From a bacterium (lineage in GTDB: Bacteria; Desulfobacterota; Anaeroferrophillalia; Anaeroferrophillales; Anaeroferrophillaceae), in contig JAOZRP010000174.1 in the NCBI GenBank assembly GCA_029940125.1, positions 1 through 5,774 of the forward strand: DNA of 5,774 nt. Direction: 5' to 3'. How positions within the stretch are numbered: the first letter of the stretch is position 1; each line of letters starts with the position of its first letter. Made by a program: the position numbers and the translations under genes. The notes under the pieces are model-generated. The model ran no database searches. It was not told where the DNA came from and saw only the letters and a list, made by a program, of their open reading frames with translations. This document shows positions 5,742 through 5,774 of this stretch, piece after piece.

Positions 5742-5774
5742 TTTCAATGGTTCAGGTTGATTGTTTTCCTTTTG

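Noticed and set aside
5727..5747. TTG at 5747 as the start of the CHI-like protein
   Set aside because: It would put the strong AGGAGG inside the coding region and add charged residues before the signal peptide. The ATG at 5726 fits better.

Overview
The window reads as a compact, moderately GC-rich chromosomal segment of a Gram-negative bacterium, most likely a deltaproteobacterial / Desulfobacterota-type lineage. The lineage call is inference. It rests on the pcm to rpoS-type sigma gene order, the Dxs-type (MEP) isoprenoid route and an exported chalcone-isomerase-like protein. I see no mobile element, CRISPR array, tRNA or rRNA. No stretch over 300 bases lacks a gene.

Layout: five plus-strand genes run head to tail. 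They are trxB (thioredoxin reductase, 50-985), pcm (protein-L-isoaspartate O-methyltransferase, 1038-1679), a small SLOG/LOG-like nucleotide-binding protein of unknown function (1666-2139), an RpoS-type sigma-70 family factor (2156-3019) and dxs (1-deoxy-D-xylulose-5-phosphate synthase, 3106-4995). Successive spacings are 52 bp, a 14-bp overlap, 16 bp and 86 bp, so pcm-SLOG-rpoS is almost certainly one transcription unit. trxB and dxs may belong to it or have their own signals. A 158- to 160-bp spacer with inverted repeats then separates dxs from a convergent minus-strand gene for an exported chalcone-isomerase-like protein (5154-5726, start corrected from an upstream TTG to an ATG).

How the genes fit together: thioredoxin reductase (thiol redox), Pcm (repair of aged isoaspartyl proteins) and a stationary-phase/general-stress type sigma factor form a plausible stress and maintenance block. 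This resembles the classic surE-pcm-nlpD-rpoS locus of gammaproteobacteria, but here a SLOG-domain gene sits between pcm and the sigma gene, where nlpD would be. Dxs, the entry enzyme of isoprenoid synthesis, follows the sigma gene. This is mostly a housekeeping region. The points most worth a second look are the SLOG gene coupled to pcm and the sigma gene, the Glu in the sigma factor where E. coli RpoS has its promoter-selective Lys173, and the exported CHI-fold protein. I found no convincing wholly new system.
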